Shown: positions 28,033-36,321 of the stretch, piece by piece
Layout: each line of letters starts with the position of its first letter
Numbering within the stretch: the first letter of the stretch is position 1
Assembly (NCBI RefSeq): GCF_001552715.1
Contig: NZ_BCRS01000017.1
Coordinates: 1-57,908 of the forward strand
Reading direction: 5' to 3'
Length of the DNA stretch: 57,908 bases
Source of the DNA: Mycolicibacterium vaccae NBRC 14118 = CIP 105934
GTDB lineage: Bacteria; Actinomycetota; Actinomycetes; Mycobacteriales; Mycobacteriaceae
Program-made: the position numbers and the translations under genes
Notes under the pieces: model-generated
Told to the model about the DNA's origin: nothing
Databases searched by the model: none
The model's input: only the letters and a program-made list of their open reading frames with translations

Positions 28033-28611
28033 GTGGATGCGAGCAACAATCAATCCGCCGACAACTGTCGTCGGATGATTCGCGTGGCGGTTCTCGACGA
28101 GAACGCCATCTTCCGTCGAGGACTGCGGGCATGCCTGGAAGGCAGCGACGACGTCGACATCATTTTCGAAGGGGCGATCGGTCCGGTTCCCGAGGCTGCG
28201 GACGTGGTGATCGCCTCGGATCTCGCCGCAGCCGAGATCACGACGCAGGGTCCTGTCCTGGTCTGCAGCGATGCGCCGGGGGACAGGACGAGCGGGGGCG
28301 GCAACGTGGTCGCGGTGCTGCCACGCAGTCAGCTCACCGAGAATCAACTCGGCGCCGCCGTCCACGCCGCCGCAAGCGGACTTCGCGTGGGCGTCGCCGG
28401 TTCCGCCGTGTCCGTTCCGGTCGGCCTGCCCGAACGATCCCTGCGGGTGTTGCGTCTGCTTGCCGCCGGTTACGGGACCCGCGAGATCTCCGACGCGGTG
28501 GGATGCTCGGAGCGGACCGTGAAGTACGCCATCCGGGATGCCGAACGACACCTGGTGGCGCGCACCCGGGCGCACGTCGTCGCCGAGGCGATCCGGCAGG
28601 GGATGATCTGA
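28033..28611 (+). CDS. LuxR-type regulator with degenerate receiver domain
   Basis: A 192-residue protein of the NarL/FixJ type. Residues 15-120 resemble a receiver domain (RVAVLDENAIFRRGLRACLE), but the phospho-acceptor position reads DVVIAS with Ser in place of Asp. Residues 133-190 are a LuxR helix-turn-helix: RSLRVLRLLAAGYGTREISDAVGCSERTVKYAIRDAE. Without the Asp it cannot be controlled by ordinary phosphorylation. The GTG start follows an AGGGGGCCC segment. It is the first gene of a rightward cluster of eight or more genes and has no histidine kinase neighbour. Confidence 0.8.
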   Translation: MDASNNQSADNCRRMIRVAVLDENAIFRRGLRACLEGSDDVDIIFEGAIGPVPEAADVVIASDLAAAEITTQGPVLVCSDAPGDRTSGGGNVVAVLPRSQLTENQLGAAVHAAASGLRVGVAGSAVSVPVGLPERSLRVLRLLAAGYGTREISDAVGCSERTVKYAIRDAERHLVARTRAHVVAEAIRQGMI

Positions 28612-28719
28612 CATTTCCCGTACGGGCAGCACCAAAGGGCAAGGCGCGGCGGGGAAATCGCCCGAAGGTACGCACCGCAACCCAGCCCGGTGGGACGTCG
28701 ATGTTGGTTCAATGAACAG

Positions 28720-29334
28720 ATGGAGCGCACAGTCACCCTCTGGGTGGACGACTCCAACGCGATCTTTCGGCGGGGGCTCGCGGACTGTCTGGCCTCGTCC
28801 GGTTTCGCGATCGTGGGCGAGGGTTCGCACCTGCTTCCGGTGCCGGATCCAGCCCTCGCGGAGATCTTCCTTCTGGAGTTGGACCGGGCGGCCGTGTCGG
28901 CCGGGACCGACTTCGTGGCCGCCGGGACGCGCTGTGTCGGTATCGCCGAGGCGAACTCGTCGGCCTTGATGGAGGCCGCGGTCAAGGCTGGTTTCGCCGG
29001 CCTGTTGATCCGGGAGGAGATCACGCCGGCCGGCCTGGTCGCGGTGTGCCGGGCGGTGGCCTGTGGTGTGGGCTCCATTCCACCGGCGATAGTGGCGCCG
29101 CTTCTCGGGTGCGGCAACAGCCCGGCCTCGCTGGTGGATCGCGGGGTCCTGGCCTGCCGCGAACTCAACGTTCTGCGACTGCTTGCGCAGGGTAGTTCGA
29201 CTCGGGACATCGCCGGCGAGCTGTGCTATTCGGAGCGCACGGTCAAGAACATCGTGCACGACACGCTCGCCAAGCTTCACTGTCGGACGCGGGCCGAAGC
29301 CGTTGCCGTGATGGCGCGTCAGGGAGCGCTGTAG
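28720..29334 (+). CDS. second LuxR-type regulator with degenerate receiver domain
   Basis: A 204-residue paralog of the previous gene. The receiver starts VTLWVDDSNAIFRRGLADCLAS, keeping the DD acidic pocket. The phospho-acceptor strand reads AEIFLLEL, with Glu where Asp is expected, which could mimic a constitutively active state. The LuxR helix-turn-helix is RELNVLRLLAQGSSTRDIAGELCYSERTVKNIVHDTLAKL. The ATG at 28720 places the receiver strand at the usual distance from the N-terminus; a start 30 bases upstream is also open. Separate from the first regulator by about 110 bases. Confidence 0.8.
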   Translation: MERTVTLWVDDSNAIFRRGLADCLASSGFAIVGEGSHLLPVPDPALAEIFLLELDRAAVSAGTDFVAAGTRCVGIAEANSSALMEAAVKAGFAGLLIREEITPAGLVAVCRAVACGVGSIPPAIVAPLLGCGNSPASLVDRGVLACRELNVLRLLAQGSSTRDIAGELCYSERTVKNIVHDTLAKLHCRTRAEAVAVMARQGAL

Positions 29335-29427
29335 TCCGTCGTCGTTGCCCCGATGGTTGCCCTTCGGCCTCTCGTCTCGGAGGGTATGCCGGATTAGCGT
29401 CGGTCTCCGACAGGTAGGAGGCCACAT

Positions 29428-29757
29428 GTGCTCCAGATTCTGGTGGCGGGTTTCGGTGAGGTGGCACGGCGGGGGATCGGGGCCATCCTGTGCTCGCCGG
29501 ACTTCGTCGTCGACGAGTGCGCACTCGAATGTGTGATGAGCGCCGTTGTCGACCGGGCTCCGGACGTGGTGGTGATCGATGCCGGATGCAGCGATCTCCC
29601 GCGTGCGGCGCGGGTCGCGTCCGCCTGCCCCGCAGTGACGGTGATCGCCTGTTCGGCCTCCGAGGAGACGATCCGGATCTTTCCGAGGTTCGGCGGCGGC
29701 GAGTGCCGGTCGCGACCGCTCAGTGCGGACACGCTGCGCGCGAGTGTGCGGGGCTGA
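29428..29757 (+). CDS. receiver-only protein
   Basis: A 109-residue protein with the outline of a receiver domain and no DNA-binding domain. It begins LQILVAGFGEVARRGIGAIL and has DVVVIDAG, which retains an Asp at the phospho-acceptor strand. The acidic pocket (normally DD) is replaced by Gly/Glu. The GTG start at 29428 has an AGGAGG site seven bases upstream. Its stop lies one base before the ATG of the transglutaminase-like gene, so the two are coupled. It may pair with the two LuxR-type proteins. Confidence 0.68.
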   Translation: MLQILVAGFGEVARRGIGAILCSPDFVVDECALECVMSAVVDRAPDVVVIDAGCSDLPRAARVASACPAVTVIACSASEETIRIFPRFGGGECRSRPLSADTLRASVRG

Positions 29758-29758
29758 G

Positions 29759-30796
29759 ATGAGCATTGTCTGTCGCACCCGCTCCACGGCTGTCACGAAA
29801 CGTCTACGGCCACCGCACATCACGACCAGGAGGATCCCGTCCGGAGAGCGTGGGACGGATTGGACAGTCGAGCAGATACGGAGGTTCATTCTGGACGGCG
29901 CAAAGGATTTCGTGGTGCGCCGGCGGGCGGTCGACATCCTGACCGCGCAGAGGGTCCGCGCCAGGGACTACCTCGGCGAGATCAAGGCGCTGTTCGAATG
30001 GGTGCAGGGCAACATCCGCTACACCCGTGACCCGCATCGGGTGGAGTTGCTGCATTCGGCACGCCGGATGCTCGAGTTGCGTGCCGGTGACTGCGACGAC
30101 ATGACCATCCTGCTCGGCGCGATGCTGCAGTCGATCGGGCATCCCGTCCGAATCGTGGTGATCGGTCCGAATGCCCGGCGCCCCGACCTGTTCAGCCACG
30201 TCTACCCCGAGGTTCAGTTCCGGGGGCGGTGGATCGCCGCGGATGCGACGGTGCCGCATCCCATGGGCTGGAAACCCCGGGCGATCGTGAAGAAAGTCAT
30301 CTCGCTGCAAAGGAGACCGGTCATGAGCATGAGTGACATCGATGACGGCCTCGGTCAACCGTACGGTGCCGCGGAGCTGGTCGAGGCAGTGCGGACCAGT
30401 GGTCTGCAACCGCGCGATCCGCGGGTGAGGGGGGTCTGGGACGCACTGCGGGCGCGGGGAATGCTGTCCCGCGATCCCTGGGTGCGGCGGCTGCTGCTGC
30501 GACTCTGGCGGCAAGGACTACCGCCGGGCAACCGCCCGCGCAGTGCGGGCCGGCTGGACGCCGCGCTGCGAAGTTCCGATCAGCCCGGATACCAGGCTCC
30601 GGCCGCGTCGGCCTATTACCCCTCCGCTTACTCCGCCACTTACCCCTCCGCCGTGCCCTACTACCCCGGCGCCCGTTACTACGCGGGCGGCACGCGCTAC
30701 TACCCGCGGCCGGCTCCCGACCGTTGGCGCTATCCGGCGCGGCCGGTGGCCGCGCCAGCCCCCCGGTACTACCGGCCGACGGTGCGGCGGCACTGA
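29759..30796 (+). CDS. transglutaminase-like cysteine protease family protein
   Basis: A 345-residue protein with a transglutaminase-like (papain-fold) core in residues 80-175. The triad is visible as Cys112 in RAGDCDDMTILLGAM, His147 in LFSHVYPEV and Asp162 in WIAADATVPHPMGW. The core is followed by a charged linker and a C-terminal tail of about 85 residues rich in Tyr, Pro and Ser (YYPSAYSATYPSAVPYYPG), a low-complexity segment that could be extracellular or bind a surface. No signal peptide is seen. Bacterial members are proteases or cross-linking enzymes. The next gene starts 29 bases on. Confidence 0.82.
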   Translation: MSIVCRTRSTAVTKRLRPPHITTRRIPSGERGTDWTVEQIRRFILDGAKDFVVRRRAVDILTAQRVRARDYLGEIKALFEWVQGNIRYTRDPHRVELLHSARRMLELRAGDCDDMTILLGAMLQSIGHPVRIVVIGPNARRPDLFSHVYPEVQFRGRWIAADATVPHPMGWKPRAIVKKVISLQRRPVMSMSDIDDGLGQPYGAAELVEAVRTSGLQPRDPRVRGVWDALRARGMLSRDPWVRRLLLRLWRQGLPPGNRPRSAGRLDAALRSSDQPGYQAPAASAYYPSAYSATYPSAVPYYPGARYYAGGTRYYPRPAPDRWRYPARPVAAPAPRYYRPTVRRH

Positions 30797-30825
30797 AGCC
30801 GCACAGAGAGAAGGAGATTGAGACC

Positions 30826-31401
30826 ATGGCACGTGTGACAGGCGTCAAGGAGAAGCTGCACAGCCCCCTCTACGATGCCATCTTCATCAATGAGGGGGAG
30901 ACCCTCGCGGATGTGATGAGGGATCCGAGCGTCATCCGGTTCTTCGTCGACGTCCAGAACAAGACCCGGCTGGAGACCAACCTCCAGGCCTCCGGCGTCC
31001 TGCCCAGCCTCAACACGTTCGAGGCCAGGGCCATGCGTGTGGTCGTCAGCGGTCCGAACCCGGACCGCTATGACACCCGCGATCTGTTCATCCCGGAACT
31101 GATCTACGGCTCGGTGGTCTCGCTTCTGGTAGGCGAGAAAGAGGCCATCACCGCGCCGACCTACATGTTTCCGTCCGGTGCGGGCGTGCTCGGATCCAAC
31201 GGGGAGATGCCACTGACTCACGGTGAGCCCGACCCACTTTCGACGTTCCGGTTCGCCGAGCCGGTCTTCATCGACCCGCAGCAGAACTTCCGCGTCGAAA
31301 TGCTGTTCCCGCGTGGGGTGGCACCGCTGCTGCTCGAGGAGATCGGCCCCAGGCACATCTGGGTGGTCCTCGACGGCTACCTGACACGAGACGTGCAGTG
31401 A
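30826..31401 (+). CDS. beta-rich protein of unknown function, structural-subunit-like
   Basis: A 191-residue soluble protein with almost no predicted helix and many alternating hydrophobic strands (FRFAEPVFIDPQQNFRVEMLF, HIWVVLDGYLTRDVQ). It includes the segment FFVDVQNKTRLETNLQASGVLP. The pattern reminds me of small jelly-roll structural proteins described in phage-related gene sets, but I cannot name a family with certainty. It has no signal peptide or membrane segment. The ATG at 30826 has an AGAAGGAGA ribosome-binding site. It sits between a transglutaminase-like gene and more unknown beta-rich genes, all rightward and closely spaced. Confidence 0.72.
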   Translation: MARVTGVKEKLHSPLYDAIFINEGETLADVMRDPSVIRFFVDVQNKTRLETNLQASGVLPSLNTFEARAMRVVVSGPNPDRYDTRDLFIPELIYGSVVSLLVGEKEAITAPTYMFPSGAGVLGSNGEMPLTHGEPDPLSTFRFAEPVFIDPQQNFRVEMLFPRGVAPLLLEEIGPRHIWVVLDGYLTRDVQ

Positions 31402-31410
31402 AGGAAGGCG

Positions 31411-32190
31411 GTGATACCGATGCAGGATGACAATCTCTACGGTCTCGGTGACGAGGAGCTGATGACCGTGCAGGGACTCGATGACGTCGCGGACTACGGG
31501 GCGCTCTACCAATCCCCCGATGGATCACTGTTCCAGCTGCAGGGTTTCGACGGCGGACTGGAGGACGGCGCCGATGCGATACCCGGCGAGGTGAGGCTGG
31601 GAGACGACGGCCGGCTGTATCAGTGGGTGCAGGGCTATGACGGACTGGGCGACCCCGTCGGTTTCTGGTCCCTGCTGCCCGGCATCGCCAAGACGGTGCT
31701 GCCGATGGTGGCTGCCGGCGTGGCGCCCCGGCTCCGGCGGTTCCTGACACCGGTGGCGCGTCCGGCACCGGTGGTCCGGCGGTCGCCGGCGGCACCGCCG
31801 CCGACCGTCGCGCAGCAGGTACCGGAGCCGCCGGTTCCCGTACCCGACGGCGTCGACGACCTGACGGGGTACGACGGGCTGTACCAGGCCCCGGACGGCA
31901 GCCTGTACCAGATGCCGGGCGTGGGTGAGGACGAGCAGCTTTCCGACGAGGAGTATCTGCGTGGTCTCGAAGACGATGAACTCGACGGCGACGAACTCGA
32001 CGGCGACGAACTCGACGGCGACGACGACGATCTACGCGGGACCGAGGGCTATCTCCGGCAGCCGGGAGCACGAGCGTGCTCGTGTTCCGGACTGCGCGGT
32101 ATCGACGCCTACGTGGCGCCGCAGCCGCCGCAGACACGGGCTTTCGTCAGGCCCGCGGTGGCTCCCGATATGTGGCGACCACTCTGGTAG
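31411..32190 (+). CDS. repeat-containing acidic protein of unknown function
   Basis: A 259-residue acidic protein. A motif of the form LYQ-x-PDGSL-x-Q occurs near residues 32-43 and again near residues 156-167, with a related DDGRLYQWVQ between them. One hydrophobic helix lies near residues 88-107 (SLLPGIAKTVLPMVAAGVAP), followed by a Pro-rich linker. Residues 188-205 contain three exact DELDG units from 15-bp direct repeats. A CSCSG cluster follows. The repeats suggest a binding or scaffold protein. GTG 31411 or ATG 31420 may start it; GAAGGAAGG lies just upstream. Confidence 0.7.
   Translation: MIPMQDDNLYGLGDEELMTVQGLDDVADYGALYQSPDGSLFQLQGFDGGLEDGADAIPGEVRLGDDGRLYQWVQGYDGLGDPVGFWSLLPGIAKTVLPMVAAGVAPRLRRFLTPVARPAPVVRRSPAAPPPTVAQQVPEPPVPVPDGVDDLTGYDGLYQAPDGSLYQMPGVGEDEQLSDEEYLRGLEDDELDGDELDGDELDGDDDDLRGTEGYLRQPGARACSCSGLRGIDAYVAPQPPQTRAFVRPAVAPDMWRPLW
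31978..32030 (+). repeat. three 15-bp direct repeats encoding DELDG
   Basis: The unit GAACTCGACGGCGAC recurs three times in tandem and then decays into GAC codons. It encodes DELDGDELDGDELDG within an acidic tract. Identical DNA, not just protein, suggests recent slippage or duplication. Confidence 0.85.
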
Positions 32191-32202
32191 GGGGCGGACG
32201 AT

Positions 32203-32787
32203 ATGCAGGACGACCGATTGGGCGCGGCGCGAATACTCGGCTCACGTCAGGAATTGCGTTCCGATGGTTGGGTCGTGCCGACGCGGCTCAAGGAGATCCC
32301 GTACGACCATGTCGCGGTCTTCACCCTGGCAGGCAGGAGAGGCGCTCGGATCGAGGACGTCATCAACGTCTCCGTCGACGGCGTGTTCGTCGCGACCTCC
32401 ATCGGGTACAGCTTCGTCCCGGCCGAACCGGCCGGCCCGGTGGTGTTCAGCATGCCGGACGTCAACCAGTTGCTGACGGGGTTGTTCAACGATCCGCGGG
32501 TGGGATTGCGAGCCCTGGCCGCAAGGGTTTTCGGTATCGACTTCACCTACAGCATCATCGACAGCGGAACGGGCCGCGAGCTGCAGAACCGGTCGATCCA
32601 CAACACCGCCGGGCTGGGCGGTCCCGACGGTCGCCGACCGTTCCGACCGATGGCCAAGCCGATGCTGTTCCAGCCACGGTCCACGATCCGGGTGGTGGTC
32701 GATGAGATCTCGGACGGGCCGCTGTATCAGGGTGCGCAGTTGTTCATCGCCCTGCACGGCTACAAGATACTCGGCGCCGGGATATGA
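32203..32787 (+). CDS. beta-rich protein of unknown function
   Basis: A 194-residue protein without signal peptide or membrane segment. After WVVPTRLKEIPYDHVAVFTL it alternates strands, with a late block MLFQPRSTIRVVVDEISDG followed by GAQLFIALHGYKILGAG. The strand pattern and C-terminal phrase are similar in style to the product of 30826-31401, so the two may be related structural subunits. ATG 32203 lies 12 bases after the previous stop with a GGGGG-rich upstream segment. Function unknown. Confidence 0.72.
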   Translation: MQDDRLGAARILGSRQELRSDGWVVPTRLKEIPYDHVAVFTLAGRRGARIEDVINVSVDGVFVATSIGYSFVPAEPAGPVVFSMPDVNQLLTGLFNDPRVGLRALAARVFGIDFTYSIIDSGTGRELQNRSIHNTAGLGGPDGRRPFRPMAKPMLFQPRSTIRVVVDEISDGPLYQGAQLFIALHGYKILGAGI

Positions 32788-32790
32788 CCG

Positions 32791-33270
32791 ATGCCGGCGT
32801 ATCAGCAGTGCGGGCGGCCGGGTGCAGGCCAGTGCGACGTATGCGACAACCCGCTTGACTCCGCTCCGTTCGACAGCAGCGCTGTGCTGCCCGCCCCCGG
32901 CCCGGGTCAGGAGATCGTGCTGGCGCGGTACTCGCTGCGGCCCCGGTACTGCGGAATGCTGCGCTTTTTCACCCAGTTCACCGACCGGTATGCCGCCGAC
33001 CCGACCAAGATCCGGACTCCGGGGTACCAGTGGCAGATCCGTTCCGGCGCCCAACCGCTCGACCCCTATCTGACGTTCGAGCACATCATCAACCCGTGGG
33101 GATCCTCAGCGGTTCCGATCGATATCAGGCTTCCGGAGTCCGCGACCATCGAGTTCATCATCCGCAATGTCGGCGCTACCGGCACCGACGTGCTGTCCGA
33201 GGTCGGCGGCAGACTCGTGGGACGGCACTGGTACGACACCCGATTCGGCGGTGCGCCGAGATCGTTGTGA
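32791..33270 (+). CDS. beta-rich protein of unknown function with N-terminal Cys motif
   Basis: A 159-residue protein that starts three bases after the previous stop. The N-terminus has a CGRPGAGQCDVC arrangement that could bind metal. The rest is strand-rich (LTFEHIINPWGSSAVPIDIRLPESATIEFIIRNVG-type alternation) and ends with a WYDTRFGG segment. No known family recognised. The tight spacing places it in the same transcript as its neighbours. Confidence 0.7.
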   Translation: MPAYQQCGRPGAGQCDVCDNPLDSAPFDSSAVLPAPGPGQEIVLARYSLRPRYCGMLRFFTQFTDRYAADPTKIRTPGYQWQIRSGAQPLDPYLTFEHIINPWGSSAVPIDIRLPESATIEFIIRNVGATGTDVLSEVGGRLVGRHWYDTRFGGAPRSL

Positions 33271-33300
33271 ATCAGCTGGGGAGAATCAGGAGGCACGACA

Positions 33301-34062
33301 ATGTATCTCAGCGATCAATCGACACGCGGTGATGTCCCGAAGCTGGTGCACCGCCGCCGGGCCGGGCGCGTCGACACGTCAGTGGCCGGTGCGCATGAGG
33401 ATCAAGGCCTGCTCGGCGCGCCGATCTTCGAGTTCCCGGCGTGCGCGCCCTGTCCCCTGCCGACTGCCGCACAGTGCCGAACAGCCCTGCGGCAGGCGAT
33501 CGTTCGCGCGATCGGGCTCGCCCGTACCGCTGCCGACAAGGTCGACGCGTCGATCAGCGTGGCACCCGCGGCGCGCGACGCGGACGCGGTACGCACGGCG
33601 ACCATCTTCCGCAACTTCTTCGGCCACGATCCGTCGCGGCCGGTTCCGTGGGCAGGGCAGCAGGCTTCGGGCGTCAGCGTGGCCAGCCGGTTACGTTCCG
33701 CGGCCAGGGAACTCGACGGCGGTCGGCGCATCACCTTCGAATGCCGACCAGCGACGGCCGGTTGCGCGGATCACGATCTGACATGCTGCACACCGTGCGA
33801 CAACGGCTGGGTGCATCCGGGCGCCGGACGCAACACCGTGGTGCTGTGCCCGCTGTTCTGGGCGGCAACCAGGGACATCCGGGCCGGGATCATCATCCAC
33901 GAGATGCTCCATCTGCTGTACGGCCATCTTCGGGATGTCGGTCAGGGCAGGATCCGCAACGCCTGTTACGAAGCGTTCGCCCTGCGCCTCGCAGGAGTGA
34001 CTCCGGACCCGTTCGACGTCTGCAACTGCCGGGCCACTGCCTGCCCCGCAGCGGTCTGCTGA
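33301..34062 (+). CDS. putative zinc metallopeptidase (M35-like)
   Basis: A 253-residue protein with a HExxH zinc site at residues 200-204 inside IIIHEMLHLLYGH; His209 is a candidate third ligand. The following NACYEAFALRLAG resembles the region after HExxH in M35/lysine-specific metalloendopeptidases, where an Asp or Glu completes the site. Ten cysteines in the C-terminal half suggest disulfides and an extracytoplasmic life, although no signal peptide is visible. Last gene of the rightward set; it ends seven bases from the convergent cysteine peptidase gene. Confidence 0.75.
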   Translation: MYLSDQSTRGDVPKLVHRRRAGRVDTSVAGAHEDQGLLGAPIFEFPACAPCPLPTAAQCRTALRQAIVRAIGLARTAADKVDASISVAPAARDADAVRTATIFRNFFGHDPSRPVPWAGQQASGVSVASRLRSAARELDGGRRITFECRPATAGCADHDLTCCTPCDNGWVHPGAGRNTVVLCPLFWAATRDIRAGIIIHEMLHLLYGHLRDVGQGRIRNACYEAFALRLAGVTPDPFDVCNCRATACPAAVC

Positions 34063-34068
34063 CGACGA

Positions 34069-34932
34069 TCAGCGTTGGTAGGGAGCCGAATTCCCCGGCA
34101 CGATCGGCTGGGAAGTGGTCGCGTCGACGACGATCTCGAATCTGTTGCCCAACTCGGCAGCCGTGATCCTGCGGATGGTGCGGTCGACCAGCGGATCATT
34201 GGCCCAGAGTTCGCCACGGGGGGAACGACTGACCATCACCCAGTGCCAGCCCCCTTCCAGGTCCGCCATGACGGGTGCGCCCGCCTTGAGCGCATCCATG
34301 GCCCGACGCCTGTCCACTGCCACGACCTTGACGTTCGTGACGCCGTATCGCTCGGCGAGGTCCTGGTTGAACTGGGCCAGACTGCCGGGATCGGCCGTGT
34401 GGCTGACGATCCGGCTGATCAGCAGCCGCGCTTCGGCCGAGGCGTCGCGATCGGACCTGGCTGCGAGGATGGCCGAGTTCAACGCGGCGAGCACCGTGCG
34501 GTACGTCGGTTTGCCGACTCCGAATATCGACCGGAGCGCCATACTCCGCGTCGAGCCGAGACAGAAGCTGCCTGCCGCCTCCGAGCGGTCGAACTGCTGC
34601 CGCTGCGGCGTGAAGCGCCACGGGGTGTTGCGGGTGGAGCGGCCCTGAGCGTCCGTCTTGGTGACCGGGAACCTCGTGTAGTTCAACGGGACGCCGGACT
34701 GGTTCTCGTACACCGCCTTCAGGTTCTCCAGGAACTCCGCCTCGCGGGCCCACTGCGAGAGCCTGTCGAAATACCGCAACCCCTTCACCACGGTGTGGCC
34801 TTGCCGGGCCGCCGCCTGGTAGCGGTCGCTCTCGGCCTTCATCTGTGCTCGGGCGCGACGGATCGCGTCGTCGACGGCGGTGTGCCGGGTGCGTACGGCC
34901 TCCCCGAGGCCGGAGTCGGTGCGAAGGTACAT
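34069..34932 (-). CDS. putative papain/C39-like cysteine peptidase
   Basis: A 287-residue protein. The likely nucleophile is Cys124 in AAGSFCLGSTRSMAL. The histidine is His230 in LEGGWHWVMVSRSP and the third residue lies in ELWANDPLV, the order and spacing of C39/papain-like peptidases. The N-terminal 110 residues are helical and charged. No export signal is seen. It is leftward, downstream of and probably co-transcribed with the unknown gene at 34954-36186, and faces the metallopeptidase gene. Confidence 0.72.
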   Translation of the reverse strand: MYLRTDSGLGEAVRTRHTAVDDAIRRARAQMKAESDRYQAAARQGHTVVKGLRYFDRLSQWAREAEFLENLKAVYENQSGVPLNYTRFPVTKTDAQGRSTRNTPWRFTPQRQQFDRSEAAGSFCLGSTRSMALRSIFGVGKPTYRTVLAALNSAILAARSDRDASAEARLLISRIVSHTADPGSLAQFNQDLAERYGVTNVKVVAVDRRRAMDALKAGAPVMADLEGGWHWVMVSRSPRGELWANDPLVDRTIRRITAAELGNRFEIVVDATTSQPIVPGNSAPYQR

Positions 34933-34953
34933 CGGATTCCTCGGGCACGCCTG

Positions 34954-36186
34954 CTACGGCAGCGGGACATCGACCCGGGTGGTGGCGGTGCCGGTGCCGA
35001 AGACGACCACGATGCTCCGGACGCCCTGGGCGCGTCCGGGGAGGAACTTGCGCACCGTGAGCGCGATGCGTCGGATCTCACCGGCGATCGCCTTGCGGCT
35101 GCCGAAGTCACCCGTGCCGTATTGCGGCAGAACCACTTTCACGAAGGCTGCATTGCTGCGGCCCGCCTGTTCGAGCTGCTCGGCGAGTGCCAGTGCGAAC
35201 ACCCGGGCGTCGGGATAGGTCTGCGCCTCCTGCTCGGCCGTGTCCCTGGCGTACCGTGCGGCGGCCTCTTCGGTGGGTCCCGCGGTTTCTGCGGCCCTGC
35301 GCGTTCTGGTGAGCCGTGCCCGCACGTGCGAGGGCAGCAGCGCCTCGGGGCTGACCTGTTCTACGACCGCGTGTTCGATGCGTGTCACCACGTCGACCGG
35401 TAGGACGGCGCCTGCCTGGCTGGGCGTCCGGGGCCTGGCGCCGCGACGGGGGCCGCGCCAGGTCAGGCGCACGATGTCGGATGGGGGTGGCTCCTGCCTC
35501 GGCGAGGGCGGGACGGGGGGAGGCGCGGCGGGTTCGGGAAAGACCTGTACGCCCGGTATTCCGGTGAGTTTGCGGAATCCTTCGGGGATCACCTCCCGGC
35601 CGATGTGGGCGAGGGCGGCCATCGACGGGCGGTTGGAACAGAAGCTGCTTCCGGTGTGCTCGGGTGTCGGCGAGTACAGGTCGAGGTGGGCGTCGAACTC
35701 GTCGCGCGATCTCGGCGATCCGACGGAGATGTGGAGGCTGTCGGACGGTGAGATCTCCCGCAGCGTGGTCTGCCCTTTGTGCAGGCTCGCACCCACTCCC
35801 TGGGCCATGCAGAACCGGCCCGTGGCCATCAGCGATCGGATGAGCGCATCGCCGGATTGCGCGGCGAAGTGCACCGCCGGCGTGACGCCCGGGACCCGAA
35901 GTGCGCGATCGGCGACCATGAAGGGCGCCTCGCCGGCGGTGACCTTGACGATGCGGTGAACCTGTGGCCACACCCCGTAGCGGCACATCCGGTTGAAGAT
36001 CGTCGTCAGCGCGAAGCGGACGTCGCGGTCGAGCCCGTCGAACCATTCGGCCGGCTTGGCGAACGACGCGGACACCACCCGCCGCAGCTCGGCTGGTTGC
36101 TTGTCGAAGCGGTCGACGGAGACGGCCGAACAATCGGCGGACGCACCTGGAGGCTGCCCGAGGCCCGGACCGGTCACGACGTACAT
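34954..36186 (-). CDS. unknown protein of the 28-36 kb cluster
   Basis: A 410-residue protein with no recognised domain. The N-terminal half is globular and contains several Cys (residues near 19, 68, 126 and 185). Its second half opens with a Pro-rich linker (PEPAAPPPVPPSPRQEPPP), then a region with a long Ala/Glu-rich helix (TEEAAARYARDTAEQEAQ) and a final strand-rich segment ending TRVDVPLP. It starts MYVVTGPGLGQPP. It is followed by the cysteine peptidase gene 21 bases later on the same strand and is divergent from the MFS gene. Function cannot be assigned. Confidence 0.7.
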   Translation of the reverse strand: MYVVTGPGLGQPPGASADCSAVSVDRFDKQPAELRRVVSASFAKPAEWFDGLDRDVRFALTTIFNRMCRYGVWPQVHRIVKVTAGEAPFMVADRALRVPGVTPAVHFAAQSGDALIRSLMATGRFCMAQGVGASLHKGQTTLREISPSDSLHISVGSPRSRDEFDAHLDLYSPTPEHTGSSFCSNRPSMAALAHIGREVIPEGFRKLTGIPGVQVFPEPAAPPPVPPSPRQEPPPSDIVRLTWRGPRRGARPRTPSQAGAVLPVDVVTRIEHAVVEQVSPEALLPSHVRARLTRTRRAAETAGPTEEAAARYARDTAEQEAQTYPDARVFALALAEQLEQAGRSNAAFVKVVLPQYGTGDFGSRKAIAGEIRRIALTVRKFLPGRAQGVRSIVVVFGTGTATTRVDVPLP

Positions 36187-36321
36187 GGCACGCCACCAGC
36201 CTGGCTCGAATCCCCGCCCGGGGCGCGTCTGTTCATGACGTCATCCTCGCGGCGACAGGGGTGTGCCGGCAGGGGTGAGCGGGCAGACTTTCGGGCATGC
36301 CGGGAACCGGGGTGGGCTGAC

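Noticed and set aside
34069..36186. Phage tail or contractile injection system reading of the 28-36 kb cluster
   Set aside because: No sheath, tube, baseplate or ATPase genes are present; only peptidases, regulators and small unknown proteins.
35779..36321. Long in-frame extension upstream of the MFS gene
   Set aside because: The extension is antisense to the unknown gene at 34954-36186; MFS homology begins after 36322.
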